Made by a program: the position numbers and the translations under genes. Positions 44,894 through 53,186 of a stretch of DNA of 64,000 nucleotides are shown here, one piece after another (within the stretch, counting starts at the first letter, position 1; the number at the start of each line of letters is the position of its first letter). Source of the DNA: UBA4720 sp038227135 (GTDB lineage: Bacteria > Gemmatimonadota > Gemmatimonadetes > Gemmatimonadales > Gemmatimonadaceae). The DNA lies in contig JBBRQC010000003.1 of assembly GCA_038227135.1 (NCBI GenBank), positions 1-64,000 on the forward strand, written 5' to 3'. The notes under the pieces are model-generated. The model was not told the origin of the DNA and searched no databases. It saw only the letters and a list, made by a program, of their open reading frames with translations.

Positions 44894-45105
44894 ACCGACT
44901 TCCGCCCGGCAAAAACGAGCGCGGCACCGGCTACGATCGCGATGATCCCGGCAACGGGTGGGACCATGCCGCGTTCCTGCGAGGTGACCTTCAGAGGTCC
45001 GACTTCGACTTCGTTATGGCTCTTTGTGTAGGGTATTCCTCGCATCGCGACGACGATAACTCCCGCGACGATGAGAACTACGCCAACCCAGCCCAGTGGC
45101 TTCAT
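44890..45105 (-). CDS. DUF3185-like small membrane protein
   Basis: 71-residue protein with two membrane helices (GWVGVVLIVAGVIVVAM near the N-terminus and VAGIIAIVAGAALVFAG near the C-terminus) joined by a polar loop VGPLKVTSQERG. The layout and size match DUF3185 proteins, whose function is unknown. It lies 66 bp downstream of ettA on the same strand and may be read through from it. Confidence 0.75.
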   Translation of the reverse strand: MKPLGWVGVVLIVAGVIVVAMRGIPYTKSHNEVEVGPLKVTSQERGMVPPVAGIIAIVAGAALVFAGRKSV

Positions 45106-45171
45106 TATATCTCCGAAAATCGTGATGACAAATGCTGCCGAGGGCCGGCCTTCCGTGCAAGGCGGGCTCGG

Positions 45172-46848
45172 TTAACGGTGCACCAGCTTCCTGTACGCGA
45201 TCCTGTGCGGCCTGTCCGCATCCGCGCCCTTGCGTCTCTTGAAGTCCTCGGCGTAATCGCGGTACGATCCTTCGAACCAGACCGTCTCCGAATTTCCCTC
45301 GAACGCGAGTATGTGGGTGGCGATTCGATCGAGAAACCATCGATCATGCGAGATCACGACTCCGCAACCGGGGAAATCAACCAGTGCTTCCTCGAGCGCT
45401 CGTAGCGTATCGACATCGAGATCGTTCGTCGGCTCGTCGAGCAGCAGCAGATTGCCACCGGACTTGAGCAGCTTTGCGAGATGCAGCCTGTTGCGCTCTC
45501 CACCGGAAAGATCTTTTACCTTCTTCTGCTGATCCGCGCCCTTGAAATTGAACTGCGCCAGATAAGCCCGCGTTTGCATCTCGCGCTTCCCCACCTGGAT
45601 GACGTCGTTCCCCTCACTCACTTCCTTGTAGACGGTGTTTGCGTCGTTCAGCTCTCGCGTTTGATCGAGATAGGCGAGCTGCACCGTATCGCCGATTACC
45701 AGCGAGCCGCCATCTGCTTTCTCTTTTCCGGCGATCATCCTGAACAACGTCGTCTTCCCCGCGCCGTTCGCTCCGATGATTCCCACAATTCCGCCGCGCG
45801 GCAGCGAGAACGTCAGATCGTCGAACAGAACCTTGTCGCCGTAAGCCTTCTTCAAACCCTTGGCGATGACGACATCGTTTCCGAGGCGGGCCGGTGGCGG
45901 AATCACTATCTCGTTCTGCATGATCTTCTCGCCTTCAGCCGCCGTCGCCAACTCCTCGTACTTCTGGATGCGCGCCTTGCTCTTGCTCTGCCTCGCGCGG
46001 GGCGACATGCGCACCCATTCGAGCTCGCGCTCGAGCGTCCGTTGCCGTGCCGATGCCTGCTTCTCTTCCGTTGCCAGCCGAGTGCGCTTCTGATCGAGCC
46101 ACGAGCTGTAGTTCCCCTCGTACGGGATTCCGGCCCCGCGATCGAGCTCGAGAATCCATCCCGCGACGTTGTCCAGGAAGTACCGATCGTGGGTCACCGC
46201 CACTACGGTTCCGGGAAACTCCGCCAGATACCTCTCGAGCCACGCGACTGATTCTGCATCGAGATGGTTGGTGGGCTCGTCGAGAAGCAGCATGTCCGGC
46301 TCCTCGAGCAGTGTTCGACAGAGCGCAACCCGGCGCTTCTCTCCACCCGATAGCTTGTTTACGTCTGCGTCGCCAGGCGGAAGACGCAGAGCATCCATCG
46401 CAATCTCGATTTTCCGGTCCAGATCCCAGGCGTTGGAGGCATCGATCTTTTCCTGCACCTTCGCCTGCTGGTCGAGCAGCTTCGTCATCTCGTCGTCCGA
46501 CATCGGCTCGGCGAACTTGTTGGAGATCTCCTCGAACTTTATCAGAAGATCGCGCGTCGGCTTGACCGCCACTTCAACGTTGTCCCTGACGTTCTTGGAC
46601 GGATCGAGCTGTGGCTCCTGTGACAGGTAGCCAATCCGCGTTCCCTCGTGAGGCCAGGCTTCGCCCTGAAAGTCATGATCGACACCGGCCATGATGCGCA
46701 GTAGCGATGATTTGCCGGCGCCGTTGGCTCCGAGGACGCCGATCTTGGCGCCGGGATAAAAAGACAACCAGATCCCGCGCAGGATCTCCCGCGATGGCGG
46801 AACGACCTTGCGCAAGTCCTTCATTACATAAATGAATTGTGGAGGCAT
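45172..46848 (-). CDS. ettA: Energy-dependent translational throttle protein EttA
   Basis: 558-residue ABC-F protein that binds the ribosomal E site and gates early elongation according to ATP/ADP. There are two ABC domains: the first with Walker A GANGAGKSS and signature LSGGEKRR, the second with Walker A GANGAGKTT and signature LSGGERNR, with Walker B motifs MLLLDEPTNHLD and LLLLDEPTNDLD. The arm region and the charged linker (ASARQRTLERELEWVRMSPRARQSKSK) between the domains are EttA-like, as is the start MPPQFIYVMKDLRKVVPP. There is no membrane domain, as expected for ABC-F. The length matches EttA. Confidence 0.95.
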   Translation of the reverse strand: MPPQFIYVMKDLRKVVPPSREILRGIWLSFYPGAKIGVLGANGAGKSSLLRIMAGVDHDFQGEAWPHEGTRIGYLSQEPQLDPSKNVRDNVEVAVKPTRDLLIKFEEISNKFAEPMSDDEMTKLLDQQAKVQEKIDASNAWDLDRKIEIAMDALRLPPGDADVNKLSGGEKRRVALCRTLLEEPDMLLLDEPTNHLDAESVAWLERYLAEFPGTVVAVTHDRYFLDNVAGWILELDRGAGIPYEGNYSSWLDQKRTRLATEEKQASARQRTLERELEWVRMSPRARQSKSKARIQKYEELATAAEGEKIMQNEIVIPPPARLGNDVVIAKGLKKAYGDKVLFDDLTFSLPRGGIVGIIGANGAGKTTLFRMIAGKEKADGGSLVIGDTVQLAYLDQTRELNDANTVYKEVSEGNDVIQVGKREMQTRAYLAQFNFKGADQQKKVKDLSGGERNRLHLAKLLKSGGNLLLLDEPTNDLDVDTLRALEEALVDFPGCGVVISHDRWFLDRIATHILAFEGNSETVWFEGSYRDYAEDFKRRKGADADRPHRIAYRKLVHR

Positions 46849-46921
46849 CCGGGAAATTTATCGTGGTAGGGTGGTAGCTGATGATATATGTTTGGCGTCC
46901 TTCAATAGCAGATAGCAGTCA

Positions 46922-48796
46922 ATGCATCGCTTCGTTTACGCCAGACTTCTCCCGCCACACGTCCTGTTCCTCGCCATAGCGCTTGGAATTGCGCCGAACC
47001 GAGCGACGACGACTCTTCCTGACAGTCTGCCGATCCCGCCAACGCTCTTGGCGAACGACAACCGCAGCTCGGCGGGAGTCCTGAGGGACAACGTATTGAC
47101 ACTGCATCTCGTCGTCGAGATGGCGCGGTGGTATCCGGAGGCAGCCAACGGCCCGTCTGTTGACGTTCCTGCCTTCGCTGAAGAGGGGGAGGTGCCTTCT
47201 ATTCCGGGTCCTCTCATTCGGGTCAGGACGGGCACGTTGATCGAAGCGACGATCCGAAACGGGTTTTCCGATTCCACGATAACGATACGTGGATTTCAGA
47301 GCCGGCCGTCAACCTCCGTAGATAGCGTGCGGCTCCGACCGGGTGAAACGCGAGCTCTGCGCTTCGCTGCAGGAGCGCCTGGTACCTATTTGTATCGTGC
47401 AGCGGTGGGCCGCTTCAATCCTGACTCCAGCGAGCGCGAACAACTCTCCGGCGCGTTCGTCGTTGATCCTCCAGGAAAGCTTGCGGCCGATCGTGTTCTG
47501 GTAATCAACATCTGGGGACAGCTGAAGGATTCCGTCACTTATCAGAACGCGCTCACCATAAACGGGAAGTCGTGGCCTTTTACGGAGCGTATCGCTGCCG
47601 TCGGTGGTGATACGATACGCTGGCGCGTCGTGAACGCGAGTGCGCGATCGCACCCCATGCACCTTCACGGATTCTATTTCCGTGTCGATACTCACGGCGA
47701 TATCTCGCAAGACACGATCTATAATTCGTCCCAACGCCGCTTCGCTGTCACGGAAGATCTTCTGGCCGGCCAGACCGCTGCACTCACGTGGGTTGCGTCG
47801 CGCCCGGGCAATTGGCTCTTCCACTGTCACCTGGGTTTCCACGTCGGGCCGGACGCGAGGCTTGATCCGCCGCCGTTGCATCATTCGGATTATCTCGCTC
47901 AGGACCCTGCCAACCACATGGCTGGGCTAGTGCTTGGAATAACCGTGAAGCCCAGACGTAACTGGGCAGAGCCGTCACGACCCCGGGCCCGACAACTCCA
48001 TCTCTTCGTCCAGGAGGCCCGCAAACGTACCCGGGCACCACGGGCGATGGGTTTCGTTCTGCAGCGTGATGCTATACGTCCGGCGGTCGATTCCGTCGAA
48101 ATACCCGGTTCGCCTCTCATCCTCACCCGCGACGAGCCAACCGACATCACTGTCGTGAACCGACTCCACGAAGCAACGGGCGTTCATTGGCACGGTATCG
48201 AGCTCGAGAGTTATTCGGATGGAGTCGTCGGATGGAGTGGAGCCGCAACGCGGCTGGCTCCTCTCATCGCGCCCGGCGATTCTTTCACGGCGCATCTCAC
48301 GCTTCCGCGCGCTGGCACTTTTATCTATCACACCCATCTCAACGATCTCGAGCAGCTCACGTCGGGGCTCTACGGTGCGATCGTGGTTATGGAGCGCAAC
48401 AAGCAGTTCGATCGACGCACCGACCACATCTTCGTGGCTGGTTGGGACGGCTCTCAGGATCCGCCGCATCTCCTGGTAAATGGCGACTCGACACCTCAGG
48501 CAATGGTCATGGGTTACGGCGTCAAGCATCGACTGCGTTTTATCAGTATTGGCGTGGCACCCTATGTCCGCTTTGTCCTCAGACGAGACACTACAATCAC
48601 GACATGGAGAGCGTTAGCAAAAGACGGAGCTGATCTTCCACCACAGCAATCGACGTTGAGACCGTCTACTCAGCTCATGTCAGTCGGCGAAACTTACGAT
48701 TTTGAGTTTGACCCCCCGGCTCGGGGGCGATACCTGCTGGCTATCGAGTTCCGCGACGGGATCAAGCGTTGGCAGCAACCCATCGATGTACGATGA
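46922..48796 (+). CDS. Multicopper oxidase with permuted copper-binding domains
   Basis: 624-residue exported oxidase (signal peptide about 1-29). Four cupredoxin-like segments can be traced. The first (about 85-185) has domain-1-like strands but no copper His. The second (about 190-345) carries HPMHLHG (244-250) and HCHLGFH (301-307), which normally lie at the C-terminus and hold the type 1 copper (H244, C302, H307) and part of the trinuclear site. The third (about 390-490) carries HWHG (422-425) and HTH (470-472), which normally lie at the N-terminus. The fourth (about 500-624) lacks ligands. All four copper motifs are intact but in swapped order. The type 1 axial position (C302+10) is Ala, not Met or Leu. 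Confidence 0.88.
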   Translation: MHRFVYARLLPPHVLFLAIALGIAPNRATTTLPDSLPIPPTLLANDNRSSAGVLRDNVLTLHLVVEMARWYPEAANGPSVDVPAFAEEGEVPSIPGPLIRVRTGTLIEATIRNGFSDSTITIRGFQSRPSTSVDSVRLRPGETRALRFAAGAPGTYLYRAAVGRFNPDSSEREQLSGAFVVDPPGKLAADRVLVINIWGQLKDSVTYQNALTINGKSWPFTERIAAVGGDTIRWRVVNASARSHPMHLHGFYFRVDTHGDISQDTIYNSSQRRFAVTEDLLAGQTAALTWVASRPGNWLFHCHLGFHVGPDARLDPPPLHHSDYLAQDPANHMAGLVLGITVKPRRNWAEPSRPRARQLHLFVQEARKRTRAPRAMGFVLQRDAIRPAVDSVEIPGSPLILTRDEPTDITVVNRLHEATGVHWHGIELESYSDGVVGWSGAATRLAPLIAPGDSFTAHLTLPRAGTFIYHTHLNDLEQLTSGLYGAIVVMERNKQFDRRTDHIFVAGWDGSQDPPHLLVNGDSTPQAMVMGYGVKHRLRFISIGVAPYVRFVLRRDTTITTWRALAKDGADLPPQQSTLRPSTQLMSVGETYDFEFDPPARGRYLLAIEFRDGIKRWQQPIDVR

Positions 48797-48835
48797 GGAG
48801 GCCTGCAAGACTCGTGTCCGCGGTCCGCAGTTTCT

Positions 48836-49636
48836 TTAGTTAGCGTCGCCGAGCATTGCGTGATCGTGGTCCATCGTGTGGTCGTCGTGCCAGATGGACT
48901 TGAGATCGTTTCCCGCGAAAGTGTTGGCGTGGACCATCCAGCCGAACGGCTGAGCAACGAATCGCCCGCCTGCATCCTTGCACTCCTGCTCGGTGGCGAC
49001 ACCCAGTGGACCGAATACCGGCCGTCCATTTCTCGTCTGGTACCACTGGTCCTTTTCTCCGCGCGGGGGAAGGCACCAATTGATGTGCCGGTGCCAGTAG
49101 GCGACGCTGAGAGGGACGCGCACGTTGAGATCCTCTTCGGACGTGCGCTTCGACGCAGTGTACATGGCCCCGATCAGCACAAACTCGCCCTTCGCGTTCT
49201 TCTTATATAGAAGCGAGGTCGGACGCGCGGGATCAAAGCCGAACTGATTGCGCACTGCGTTCAGGCCCTTTGTGAAGTGGTACTGCGGCTGATTCTTGAT
49301 CTCGGGTGCGAACATCTTGTAGCCATCTGCCTCTGCCAACTTCACGTCCTGATACTTGGCGATCGCTTGCCGGAGCTCATTTATTACGTAAGCGGCGCGG
49401 ACAGAATCCTGGACCGTGAGTGGCCTCGTTCCGGAGTAGGCCATGTGCTTCGCCATCGCAGCCATCTTCCAGTCACCCGCCATCCCTGCCATTGGATCAG
49501 CTGATGTGGGAGCGCCGTGCGCAGCAGAGGTCGCCGGATCCGAGTGATCGTGCGAATGCTGAGCGCCGAGGCGGCCCGAAGCGGCGGCGAAGAGCACCGC
49601 GACGAGCGCAGAGTGTTTGAAGAAGGTGCGGGGCAT
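48836..49636 (-). CDS. His-rich secreted hypothetical protein
   Basis: 266-residue protein with a signal peptide ending RLGAQ near residue 25, then a His/Met-rich stretch (HSHDHSD, MAGMAGDWKMAAMAKHM) and a His/Asp-rich C-terminus (SIWHDDHTMDHDH). The middle is a conserved-looking domain: QAIAKYQDVKLAEADGYKMF, YHFTKGLNA, LIGAMYTASK and AYWHRHINWCLPP. I do not recognise a family. The metal-binding residue content and position (convergent, 39 bp from the multicopper oxidase) suggest a periplasmic metal-related protein, possibly copper, but this is inference. Confidence 0.7.
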   Translation of the reverse strand: MPRTFFKHSALVAVLFAAASGRLGAQHSHDHSDPATSAAHGAPTSADPMAGMAGDWKMAAMAKHMAYSGTRPLTVQDSVRAAYVINELRQAIAKYQDVKLAEADGYKMFAPEIKNQPQYHFTKGLNAVRNQFGFDPARPTSLLYKKNAKGEFVLIGAMYTASKRTSEEDLNVRVPLSVAYWHRHINWCLPPRGEKDQWYQTRNGRPVFGPLGVATEQECKDAGGRFVAQPFGWMVHANTFAGNDLKSIWHDDHTMDHDHAMLGDAN

Positions 49637-49711
49637 ACCGTTGTCGTCCAGTGGGAAACTGGGAAAACGCCTAACGTCCGTATCTCATTAGACGATCTCG
49701 GCGCGTGCTGG

Positions 49712-50824
49712 TTAACCCCCGAAATCCGCCAACAACTTGCCGAGGGCCTTGGCCACCCTTTCGTGGGGCAGTTGCTGGATCTCTTCCTCGTTCCAGGCGA
49801 GGACCTCTCCCGGCGTGTTGTATGGCGCGTACGGCCGATGCTCTCGTTTGAGCAATACCAGGGAAGGCTTTCGAAATGCCGATGCTGCGTGCGAGATGCT
49901 GGTGTCGGGTGTGAACACCATGTCAGCAGTTCCAACGAGCGCGAACGCGTCGCGAAGCTTCGGCGTCTCCGCCGGCAGCGCGCGTACTTCGTTGGCGACC
50001 TTTTGCACGCTCGCCCATTCGCTGGGAAGTCCCATGATGATCATCGAAATTTCGGGAAATCGCGCCCGCGCTGATTGCAGCGTCACGATGAATTTGCCGT
50101 CGGGCCATCTCCGCTTCGGCTCGGACGCCGAGAGATTCACGAGCAGCCTCTTTCCGACCCTTTCCGGTTCGCCGTTTCCAGGAGACACCAGCGACTTCGC
50201 TTGCTTCCACAGCTCATCGGCTTGAGCCCGCTCACCGTGAGAAAGAAATATCTCGGGCTGCCAATCAACGCTTGTCGGGTTCACGCCGAACGGCACTGCG
50301 AGCTGCTTTGAGCCTTCGATGTAGTGATCGACGCGGTTCCACTCCGGCACGGCAACATTATAAATGCGTGGTTTCCTATTCCCGTGCGCGCCCACTCTGA
50401 AGCGGGCGCGTCCCGCGTACATGAGAAGTGGCGTCGAGGTGAATATCGGTGGATTGTTGATTCTGCCGTCGACCATCACTGTGTAGCGCGCCTGCCTGAG
50501 CCGTTTCATGACATCCCTGTAGCTGCGGATCGAGCGCCGGTCCAGCGTGAAGATGTTACCCACGTAAGGATTGCCTTCCAGAACAGGAGCCGTCGCCGGC
50601 GTCGCGAGCACGTCAACCTTTCCACTGGGGAGCGCCTTCGCAATGTTGCGAATGAGCGACGTCGCCATGATCATGTCGCCGATCCGCTCGTAGCGAATCA
50701 CCAGCACGCGATAGTCGGAGCTTGTCGCCGACGGAAGCGTTGCTTCCCGCGGCCCCGGGAGCAGCGAGCCGAGGAGACGCATCCATAGTCCGCGCCAGGC
50801 GATTTCAACGTTTCTGAGATCCAC
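49712..50824 (-). CDS. Glycosyltransferase family 9 (heptosyltransferase-like)
   Basis: 370-residue GT9 enzyme, the family of LPS heptosyltransferases. The N-terminal Rossmann half begins after a short leader at YRVLVIRYERIGDMIMATSLIRNIA; the C-terminal half has KRLLVNLSASEPKRRWP, SMIIMGLPSEW and ADMVFTPDTSISHAASAF, the donor-binding signature. The start is GTG 50824, inside the 2H phosphoesterase gene (20 bp overlap). It fits a Gram-negative envelope. Whether it transfers heptose or another sugar is not determined by sequence. Confidence 0.9.
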   Translation of the reverse strand: MDLRNVEIAWRGLWMRLLGSLLPGPREATLPSATSSDYRVLVIRYERIGDMIMATSLIRNIAKALPSGKVDVLATPATAPVLEGNPYVGNIFTLDRRSIRSYRDVMKRLRQARYTVMVDGRINNPPIFTSTPLLMYAGRARFRVGAHGNRKPRIYNVAVPEWNRVDHYIEGSKQLAVPFGVNPTSVDWQPEIFLSHGERAQADELWKQAKSLVSPGNGEPERVGKRLLVNLSASEPKRRWPDGKFIVTLQSARARFPEISMIIMGLPSEWASVQKVANEVRALPAETPKLRDAFALVGTADMVFTPDTSISHAASAFRKPSLVLLKREHRPYAPYNTPGEVLAWNEEEIQQLPHERVAKALGKLLADFGG

Positions 50825-51347
50825 CGGTAAGTGGCAGCTCCAGGAGCTTCCGTGAGGGTTGTGGATCTCGTGTGTGATAAAGCTGGATTGCGCTTATCAC
50901 GAACGGTTCCGGTATTCGGGTCTTGAGCAGCTCATTAATCGCCTTCCCGTCGAGCGATTGGTAGAGGCTCAACGTGGAATGTGGGCTAAAAGTGTACCGC
51001 GCCCGCGTAAAGGGCAGTCCGCTTGTAATTATTCTGTCGTGGAGCACCCTGAGCGGGCCATGCGGATCGAGCGGCAGTACGATGATGTTCGTCTGCATGA
51101 ATCTCTGTGCGGGCAGGAATGAGAGGGTTATGGGAGCCGTGTCGCGAGTGATCGGCTCCAGCTTCTCCCGCATCTCGTCAACGCTTACCGAAGGGGGTAT
51201 CGGACCCGCGCCCGAAGATCCGGTGAGGGTCAGGTGGGGAGGCTTGTATCGCGACAGCTTCGGATCGTAACGCTCGTTGATCTCCTGCACCCGGCCCGCT
51301 ATTTCGGGCGGCAGCTCTGCCAGGATGAAAATCCCATTCAGCGGCAA
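50805..51347 (-). CDS. 2H phosphoesterase (2'-5' RNA ligase family)
   Basis: 180-residue 2H-superfamily protein with both active-site motifs: HLTLT (His38) and HSTLS (near residue 129). Family members are cyclic phosphodiesterases or RNA 2',3'-cyclic phosphate/2'-5' ligases. The length is normal. It is upstream of the GT9 gene on the same strand with a 20-bp overlap, suggesting coupled expression, although no functional link is obvious. Confidence 0.88.
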   Translation of the reverse strand: MPLNGIFILAELPPEIAGRVQEINERYDPKLSRYKPPHLTLTGSSGAGPIPPSVSVDEMREKLEPITRDTAPITLSFLPAQRFMQTNIIVLPLDPHGPLRVLHDRIITSGLPFTRARYTFSPHSTLSLYQSLDGKAINELLKTRIPEPFVISAIQLYHTRDPQPSRKLLELPLTGGSQKR

Positions 51348-51375
51348 GCATGACTCGCGCTTGCACGACAGGCCA

Positions 51376-52179
51376 TCAGAACTGAATGGAAAACAGGACC
51401 GGATTCGCTTGAATAGCGGATTTCTTTCCCCTTATCAGCTCGCGATCGATGTGATTTCCGGGGTGGGAATGTGTGTATTTCACGACCTTGATTCCCACCA
51501 GTGTGCCAATCGCGGCGCCGGCCATGACGTCGCTCGCCCAATGCTGATTGTTGAATATGCGCGAGAGGCCCACCAGCGATGCGCCCCCGTAGAACATGGT
51601 TCCCACGTACCAGGTCGCGTGCGGCCACCAGAATTGCGACTCGCGCGTCACGGTCGATGCGAACGCGAAGGCAGTGATCGTATGCCCGGACGGAAAGGAG
51701 CGCCATTGGTCTCCCTTGAAGCCGCGCCAGAGCTGAAAGTTGTCCGGGGTTTTCACGTCGACAAAGGGACGCTGCCTTCCAACTGTGAATTTTATCGCGC
51801 CGCCAAGAACATCGGCCAGCAGGATTGCCTCGACGCTGTGCAACCCGAGTGATTCGACGCGACGGTTACCCTCGGCTCGCCCAATCAGATAGACAGCCGT
51901 GCCAGTCACAAACGAGCCCGGATCACCGAGCAACCGGAAGCCGGTCGCAGCTTTACTCAGAAATCGGCTTGACTGGGTGGCAGAATCCTGAAGGCGATTG
52001 GCCACCTTCAAGTCGAGAGGCGCGACCAGTGCCGTGCCAATGGTAAACGCCCCCAATAGCAGTGCGTCCTTTCCCGTAAAAAGCGGAGTCTTGTTAGAGA
52101 TCGTGTCCTGGACCTGGGCCCGTGCGTTGACCGCCAGGGTCAGGCAAACCAGCGCCAGGCGAAACGGCTTTACGAACAA
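51376..52179 (-). CDS. PAP2 family phosphatase
   Basis: 267-residue membrane-associated phosphatase of the PAP2/acid phosphatase family. All three catalytic blocks are present: K-x6-RP in KFTVGRQRPF, PSGHT, and SR-x5-H-x3-D in SRIFNNQHWASD. I place the start at TTG 52179 because GGGAG lies about 8 nt upstream and the first residues form a signal sequence (FRLALVCLTLAVNARAQ); the frame is open to 52449, but that leader overlaps the FabI gene antisense. Substrates may be lipid phosphates or undecaprenyl diphosphate. Confidence 0.87.
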   Translation of the reverse strand: MFVKPFRLALVCLTLAVNARAQVQDTISNKTPLFTGKDALLLGAFTIGTALVAPLDLKVANRLQDSATQSSRFLSKAATGFRLLGDPGSFVTGTAVYLIGRAEGNRRVESLGLHSVEAILLADVLGGAIKFTVGRQRPFVDVKTPDNFQLWRGFKGDQWRSFPSGHTITAFAFASTVTRESQFWWPHATWYVGTMFYGGASLVGLSRIFNNQHWASDVMAGAAIGTLVGIKVVKYTHSHPGNHIDRELIRGKKSAIQANPVLFSIQF

Positions 52180-52279
52180 GAACGGCTCCCGTTGGACGTT
52201 GATGAAGATTCTGTGTCGTTCCCCGAATGCAAATCTCTTACCCCTTGTAAATCGTGCTTCGAATCGCGATATCACCCAA

Positions 52280-53182
52280 ATGCTGAATATCGACCTCGCT
52301 GGCAAGCGCGCACTCGTTGCCGGGGTCGCGGATGACGCCGGATTCGGGTTCGCGATCGCCAAATCTCTCGCTGAAGCCGGGGCCAGCGTGTCCGTAGGAA
52401 CCTGGCCGCCCGCACTCAACATCTTCATGAACCTGATGGAGCGCGGCAAGATGGACGAGTCGCGAATGTTATCCGGCGGACAGCTTCTCCAGTTCGAGAA
52501 GGTTTACCCGCTCGACGCAGCCTACGACACGCTCGCCGATGCCCCCGAAGACATCCGGTCGAACAAGCGCTACAAGGATACCGGCGATTTCAGCATCGAC
52601 GGTATGACTCGCCGCATCGAAGCCGATTTCGGCAGGGATTCCCTGGATATCGTTGTCCATTCACTCGCCAACGGACCGGAGGTGAAGAAGCCGCTGCTGG
52701 AGACGAGTCGCCCCGGTTATCTAACCGCGCTCAGCGTCAGCGCTTATTCGCTGGTGTCTATGGTTTCGCGGCTGGCGCCGCTGATGCGAAAGAGCGGGTC
52801 GTTCCTCTCACTCACCTACATGGCGAGCGAGCGCGTGATTCCGGGGTACGGAGGTGGGATGTCGTCGGCGAAAGCCGCGCTCGAGAGCGACACTCGCACG
52901 CTCGCCTTCGAGGCCGGCCGCAAGTACGGCATTCGGGTTAACACGATATCGGCCGGGCCCCTGGCCTCTCGCGCTGCGAGCGCGATTGGAATCATCGAAA
53001 AGATGGTGGAGTACTGCGCCCAGAATTCTCCACTCACCGATCCATTGGAGGCGGAAGAAGTCGGCAACACCGCCGCGTTTTTATCGAGCCCCCTGGCGAG
53101 CGGTATCACGGGCACCATCGTCTACGTGGACAAGGGATACCACTCGATGGGGATGTCGCAGGACGCGAATCCCGCAAAGTGA
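52280..53182 (+). CDS. fabI: Enoyl-ACP reductase FabI, plant/chlamydial type
   Basis: 300-residue NADH-dependent enoyl-[ACP] reductase, the last reductive step of fatty acid elongation. The start is ATG 52280 (MLNIDLAGKRALVAGVADD); a much longer upstream frame is non-conserved. The catalytic residues are Tyr180, Tyr190 and Lys198, with seven residues between Tyr190 and Lys198 (YGGGMSSAK). This spacing and the insertion around residues 45-105 are typical of plant-, apicomplexan- and chlamydial-type FabI; the E. coli type has six. No other fab gene is adjacent. Confidence 0.92.
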   Translation: MLNIDLAGKRALVAGVADDAGFGFAIAKSLAEAGASVSVGTWPPALNIFMNLMERGKMDESRMLSGGQLLQFEKVYPLDAAYDTLADAPEDIRSNKRYKDTGDFSIDGMTRRIEADFGRDSLDIVVHSLANGPEVKKPLLETSRPGYLTALSVSAYSLVSMVSRLAPLMRKSGSFLSLTYMASERVIPGYGGGMSSAKAALESDTRTLAFEAGRKYGIRVNTISAGPLASRAASAIGIIEKMVEYCAQNSPLTDPLEAEEVGNTAAFLSSPLASGITGTIVYVDKGYHSMGMSQDANPAK

Positions 53183-53186
53183 GCTG

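Noticed and set aside
51998..52279. 5' extension of the fabI frame by 94 codons
   Set aside because: The extension overlaps the PAP2 gene antisense and is not FabI-like; ATG 52280 gives the normal N-terminus.
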